This document shows positions 2,809-5,663 of a DNA stretch of 5,663 nt, piece after piece. Made by a program: the position numbers and the translations under genes. Location of the stretch: positions 1 through 5,663 of the forward strand of contig CAMUZD010000124.1 in assembly GCA_947165115.1 (NCBI GenBank), written 5' to 3'. The stretch comes from an uncultured Clostridia bacterium. Lineage in GTDB: Bacteria; Bacillota; Clostridia; Oscillospirales; Acutalibacteraceae. Each line of letters begins with the position of its first letter. The first letter of the stretch is position 1. Under the pieces are notes generated by a model. That model searched no databases. It worked only from the letters and a program-made list of their open reading frames with translations, and was not told where the DNA came from.

Positions 2809-5663
2809 GTTGATCTCGATCCTGATACAGGATTGGTTGATGTTGCAGAAAATCCGGCGACAATTGATATCAATGTTGCATTTGTCGATGCCTCGGGGAA
2901 CGCGATTTCCGATATGGGTTCCGTTGCCCCCGGCAGCACCGTAAAAGCAAGAGTTTCGGTAGGAACAAACTACTATACGGGCGGTGCAACTTTAAGATTC
3001 TATTATCCGACGGATTTCTTCCAGGAAACTTACGCAAATGCGGCCCGTTATCCCGCGGCTCTTAATTCATCAAACGCTTCGGTAGGAACGGGCAAAATCA
3101 CCGATATCGGTATTATCAGAAACGGCACCTCGGGTAACGACACGATTATCGATATCGCGACCTATGTCAGCGACTGGGATGCAGATGTATTCCAGCTTGA
3201 CGGCAGCACCTGGCTGTTTGAGGTAACTCTCACCGTCAAGAGTAACGCTACAGGGACGGCAAGCTTCTATATCAAAGCTTCGGACTTCGGATTTGACGAT
3301 GCTCCGGGCGGATATAACAATATTGAATATGCAGTGCAGGGCGATTGCATCGCCGATACCATTCCTCTTGAATGGGCAAGCTCTGCAGACTTCACCATCA
3401 CAACCGATGCGGATGAAGTCACAACCGGAAACAGCGTTACCTTCAATGCGGTCGGCGGCACTTTCGCCGTAAACAACGAAGAGACCGTAGTTGTTGAAGG
3501 CACGGTAGGCGAGCCCTACACTGTTCCCGCAGATCCCGAAAAAGATCACTGGACTTTCCTCGGCTGGTATGAGGATGCCGCATATACCACTCCTGCGACT
3601 CCCGGCACAATGCCCGTTGAGCAGGGCGTAGTATATTACGCAAAGTGGAATGAAAATGTAATCATTCACTTTGACGAGACAGGCGACAATACCGTAGCCG
3701 ATCAGGAAGTTTCAGGCGGCATAGCCTGGCCCGCGGCTGATAAGCCGACTGTAACCAAGCAGGGTTACAAGTTCATGGGCTGGGAAGGTGAAGGCGTAGT
3801 TAACGGTGAGCTTCCCGCGAATTATCCCGTAGCTGCATCCGGAAACAACGAATACACCTACACCGCGACCTGGTCAAAATATCTCACGATTACGTTTGAC
3901 GCAAACGGCGGCACATTCACCGACGGTAACGCCGGCACCTACAGCGGCAACGCCATTTACGGCGGAGCGGCCTGGGATACTTCCGCAGTTCCCACCTATA
4001 ATGTGAACGGCTATACCGCGGCCGGCATTTCAAGGCCCGGCTACGCGCTCACAGGCTGGAGGGTAAACGGCAGCGGCAGGATCACTCAGTTCCCCGCAAC
4101 CTATCCCGATGATGACGTTACCTATACGGCAGTATGGCAGCCCTATAATATATATATTCATTATATAGTAGATCCCGATGCGGCAACGGCGGCTGATATC
4201 GATATCACCACAGCTACCGATACCAAGTTCGTAGCCGGCCGCTACGGCGACAGCATCACTCTCGCAAGCTATGCGGATCAGGACGGCACGGTTCAGAACT
4301 GGGTCAATGTTTCCCAGAGCCCGTCAGTCACTTATTCGCAGGGCGCGACAGTAAGCGCTGTCAGTCCGTTTGTTCCCCTTGACACTAACAACAGACCGCT
4401 CGATGTTTATCTCGTAGCGAGCGCGGCGGAAATCCGCGAACTTGGCGAGCATAACGCGATCTTCGATCCCAACGGCGGTAAATGGGACGGCAGCGACAGC
4501 ACCGCTACAATCCAGGTTCCGCTCGCACCCAATGCCGATGTTGTTGCACCCGGCACTGTTTCGAGAGCTGGTTACACCTTTGACGGATGGTCACCGGCGC
4601 TCGGCACCATGGGAACCGACGATATCACATTCACCGCGGTCTGGACTCCCAATGACTATATCATCAACTTTAAGAATCATTACTCGGATGATGATGAGAG
4701 CATATATGCAACTCTGGTTTTCTCCGCTGACAACGAAGTTGAATTCCCGGCTGACCCCGAGCGTGAGGGCTACACCTTCGGCGGCTGGTTTAAAAAGAAC
4801 CAGGACAACACATTAGGCGACGAATTTGATAGCTGGGATGATCTTACTGATTCGGGCACATATGATTTCTATGCAAAATGGGATGTAATACAATATACGC
4901 TCACAGTCGATCCTAATGAAGGCTCATTCGTAGACATAGCAACAGATCCTTCGGGCGATTATGATTACGGCGCTGACTTCCCGCAGATGCCCGCGGTTGA
5001 GAGAGAAGGCTATTCTCCCGATTCACCCGCATGGGTATTCACCGAAACAGACAGCGGCGATCCGATAGCGCAGCCTTCAACAATGCCCGCATATGATGTA
5101 ACGGCAACAGCTCAGTGGAAAAAGAACCATTATGTCATCAACTTTGATTCAAACGGCGGCAGCGAAGTTGCTTCCATTACCGCGGATTACGGCGATGCAA
5201 TCACCGCTCCCGCAGATCCCACCAGAGAAGGCTATACCTTCGCAGGCTGGTTCGAGGATGACGAAACATTCGCTGTTCCTTACACCGTTCCCGCAACCAT
5301 GCCCGCTCTCGGAGCTACCGACGGAGCATCAATCACCGTTTACGCCAATTGGACTGTAAACAAGTATGACCTCTCCGTTGACCTTGCTCAGGGCTCGCTC
5401 GCAACAGGCGCGACAGATCCTTCCGGCGAATACGACTATAATGTTGCTTTCCCGGATATGCCCGCAGTTGAGAGAGAAGGCTACAGCCTCGATGATACTG
5501 CACCGTGGAAATACTACAAGGTAGTTGACGGCGTGGTTATCGAAGAAATCGCAGAGCCTTCAACAATGCCCGCTTACGATGTAAAGGCAGAGGCTCAGTG
5601 GGATGTCAATCAGTATACAATCACATTCGATACCGACGGCGGCACTGCGATTCCGGCAATCAC
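2734..5663 (+). CDS. Secreted Listeria-Bacteroides (Flg_new/InlB B) repeat protein with signal peptide and N-terminal cohesin-like domain, 3' partial
   Basis: Frame 1 is open from ATG 2734 to the window end: 976 codons plus two bases with no stop. It begins MTKKLIAVFLAVLMAFSVFS, a Sec signal peptide. Order by residue is: signal peptide (1-25), beta-rich cohesin-like domain (41-203), linker with the only visible cysteine (205), repeats at 234-306, 307-380 and 381-468, a divergent segment (469-571), then repeats at 572-638, 639-717, 718-796, 797-874, 875-957 and the start of another at 958. The repeats carry GY(T/K/A)FxGW, MPA and AxW motifs like those of the gene 82 bases upstream, so the two are paralogues and may share a transcript, with the stem-loop between them. 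An extracellular binding or adhesion role is inferred. No catalytic motif is seen. The unseen C-terminus may carry a dockerin-like module like its neighbour. Confidence 0.93.
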   Translation, partial: MTKKLIAVFLAVLMAFSVFSILGSAVDLDPDTGLVDVAENPATIDINVAFVDASGNAISDMGSVAPGSTVKARVSVGTNYYTGGATLRFYYPTDFFQETYANAARYPAALNSSNASVGTGKITDIGIIRNGTSGNDTIIDIATYVSDWDADVFQLDGSTWLFEVTLTVKSNATGTASFYIKASDFGFDDAPGGYNNIEYAVQGDCIADTIPLEWASSADFTITTDADEVTTGNSVTFNAVGGTFAVNNEETVVVEGTVGEPYTVPADPEKDHWTFLGWYEDAAYTTPATPGTMPVEQGVVYYAKWNENVIIHFDETGDNTVADQEVSGGIAWPAADKPTVTKQGYKFMGWEGEGVVNGELPANYPVAASGNNEYTYTATWSKYLTITFDANGGTFTDGNAGTYSGNAIYGGAAWDTSAVPTYNVNGYTAAGISRPGYALTGWRVNGSGRITQFPATYPDDDVTYTAVWQPYNIYIHYIVDPDAATAADIDITTATDTKFVAGRYGDSITLASYADQDGTVQNWVNVSQSPSVTYSQGATVSAVSPFVPLDTNNRPLDVYLVASAAEIRELGEHNAIFDPNGGKWDGSDSTATIQVPLAPNADVVAPGTVSRAGYTFDGWSPALGTMGTDDITFTAVWTPNDYIINFKNHYSDDDESIYATLVFSADNEVEFPADPEREGYTFGGWFKKNQDNTLGDEFDSWDDLTDSGTYDFYAKWDVIQYTLTVDPNEGSFVDIATDPSGDYDYGADFPQMPAVEREGYSPDSPAWVFTETDSGDPIAQPSTMPAYDVTATAQWKKNHYVINFDSNGGSEVASITADYGDAITAPADPTREGYTFAGWFEDDETFAVPYTVPATMPALGATDGASITVYANWTVNKYDLSVDLAQGSLATGATDPSGEYDYNVAFPDMPAVEREGYSLDDTAPWKYYKVVDGVVIEEIAEPSTMPAYDVKAEAQWDVNQYTITFDTDGGTAIPAI
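2854..3342 (+). other. Cohesin/CBM-like N-terminal beta-sandwich domain (candidate)
   Basis: Residues 41-203 contain no Flg_new motifs. The order of features recalls a cohesin or related carbohydrate-binding beta-sandwich: SVAPGSTVKARVSVG near the start (compare the VxPGxxVxVxV opening of cohesins), GGATLRFYYPTDFFQ (compare the LxYDxxxL strand), a middle part with few charges, then WLFEVTLTVKSNATGTASFYI (compare the FxVKxxAxxGxxxI strand). The length, about 160 residues, suits a cohesin. Hallmark identity is low and it could equally be another Ig-like or CBM-like domain. Confidence 0.45.
3433..4137 (+). repeat. Three diverged Flg_new repeats, second protein
   Basis: Unit 3433-3651 has VTFNAVGGTF, HWTFLGWYEDAAYTTP, GTMP and VYYAKW. 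Unit 3652-3873 has VIIHFDETG, QGYKFMGWEGEG, PANYP and YTYTATW. Unit 3874-4137 has LTITFDANGGTF, a long GNAIYGGAAWDTS insertion, PGYALTGWRVNG, PATYPDDD and YTAVW. They are more diverged from one another than the array of the first gene. Variation is concentrated in the loop after the GW and before the final strand, the usual place for it in this family. Confidence 0.85.
4138..4446 (+). other. Divergent segment between repeats
   Basis: About 103 residues from QPYNIYIHYIVDPDA to AAEIRELG with no GYxFxGW or MPA motif. It opens with a YNIYIHYIVD strand like the first strand of a repeat, then has AGRYGDSITL, QNWVNVSQSP, SQGATV and NRPLDVYLVAS. It may be a strongly diverged repeat in which QNWVNV replaces the GW core, or a separate inserted domain. 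The family is not recognised. Confidence 0.5.
4447..4884 (+). repeat. Two Flg_new repeats, second protein
   Basis: Unit 4447-4647 (67 residues) has NAIFDPNGGKW, RAGYTFDGWSPALGTM and ITFTAVWT. Unit 4648-4884 (79 residues) has YIINFKNHY, REGYTFGGWFKKN, an acidic loop (GDEFDSWDDLTDSG) and YDFYAKWD. They form the transition to the alternating region that follows. Confidence 0.88.
4885..5121 (+). repeat. B-type Flg_new repeat
   Basis: 79 residues: VIQYTLTVDPNEGSF, DPSGDYDYGADFPQMPAVEREGYS, PAWVFTETDSGD, PSTMPAYDVTATAQW. It shares the skeleton of the B-type units at 567-809 and 5356-5604, but the WKYY motif is changed to WVFT. Confidence 0.88.
5122..5355 (+). repeat. A-type Flg_new repeat
   Basis: 78 residues: YVINFDSNGGSEVASIT, DYGDAITAPADPTREGYTFAGW, then the loop FEDDETFAVPYTVPATMPA and ITVYANWT. 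The loop closely matches the last A-type unit of the first gene (YTDDQTFANPYNIPATMPA, 1572-1787), so the two genes share unit subtypes as well as the family. Confidence 0.92.
5356..5604 (+). repeat. B-type Flg_new repeat with WKYY insert
   Basis: 83 residues: VNKYDLSVDLAQGSL, DPSGEYDYNVAFPDMPAVEREGYS, APWKYYKVVDGV, PSTMPAYDVKAEAQWD. It is the nearest match to the B-type unit of the first gene at 567-809, including WKYYxVxDGV. Confidence 0.9.
5605..5663 (+). repeat. A-type Flg_new repeat, cut by window end
   Basis: The start of a further unit, VNQYTITFDTDGGTAIPAI, nearly identical to the opening of the A-type units at 999 and 1188 in the first gene. It shows that the repeat array and the reading frame continue beyond the window. 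Confidence 0.9.

Noticed and set aside
2532..2939. 135-codon minus-strand frame spanning the gap between genes
   Set aside because: It is antisense to the dockerin-like module, the stem-loop and the signal peptide. The hydrophobic stretch in it comes from reading the signal peptide region backwards.
3070..3669. 199-codon reading frame on the minus strand
   Set aside because: It lies wholly antisense to the second gene's cohesin-like domain and first repeat, which have recognisable domain content. Its translation has no domain or signal features that I recognise.
4144..4165. TATAAT and weak AT-rich inverted repeat inside the second gene
   Set aside because: No -35 element is found upstream, the potential stem is only six A-T pairs, and the sequence is explained by the YNIYIHYIV codons.
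4442..4816. 124-codon + frame overlapping the second gene
   Set aside because: It is a shifted-frame shadow of two Flg_new repeats, rich in Ser, Thr, Pro and Arg as expected from such a shift, and has no ribosome binding site of note.

Overview
The window holds two large genes on the + strand, arranged head to tail, both for secreted modular proteins built mainly from Listeria-Bacteroides repeats (the InlB B-repeat or Flg_new family). Both genes run off the window. The first (3..2651) lacks its 5' end and the second (2734..5663) lacks its 3' end. No other genes, RNA genes, mobile elements or CRISPR arrays are visible, and the only intergenic stretch is 82 bases.

Organism (inference): roughly balanced base composition, strong use of CCC, GGC and GCA codons, a short Gram-positive-like signal peptide, and Flg_new repeats combined with a dockerin-like C-terminus all fit a Clostridia-type Firmicute, such as an Oscillospiraceae/Ruminococcaceae gut or rumen bacterium. 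Nothing fixes the genus.

Layout: 3-137 is the end of one repeat. 150-380 is a YNIEYY...GTI...LKVY interspersed module. 387-1787 holds seven repeat units: one short, one long 'B-type' with a WKYY insert, and five 'A-type' units of 63-72 residues. 1788-2099 is a long divergent unit, 2100-2363 a pre-dockerin module, and 2364-2597 a dockerin-like module with two acidic calcium-loop motifs. After the stop comes a perfect 11-bp GC-rich stem-loop (2674-2700), then a ribosome binding site and the second gene. That gene has a signal peptide (2734-2808), a cohesin/CBM-like beta-sandwich candidate (2854-3342), and a long run of repeats in which A-type and B-type units alternate near the window end.

How they may work together (inference): the two proteins look like tandem paralogues, probably co-transcribed, exported by Sec and acting outside the cell as adhesins or binding scaffolds. 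The first ends in a dockerin-like module and the second begins with a cohesin-like domain, so a direct cohesin-dockerin interaction between neighbours, or docking onto a shared scaffold, is the most interesting testable idea here. Neither protein shows a catalytic domain in the visible part.
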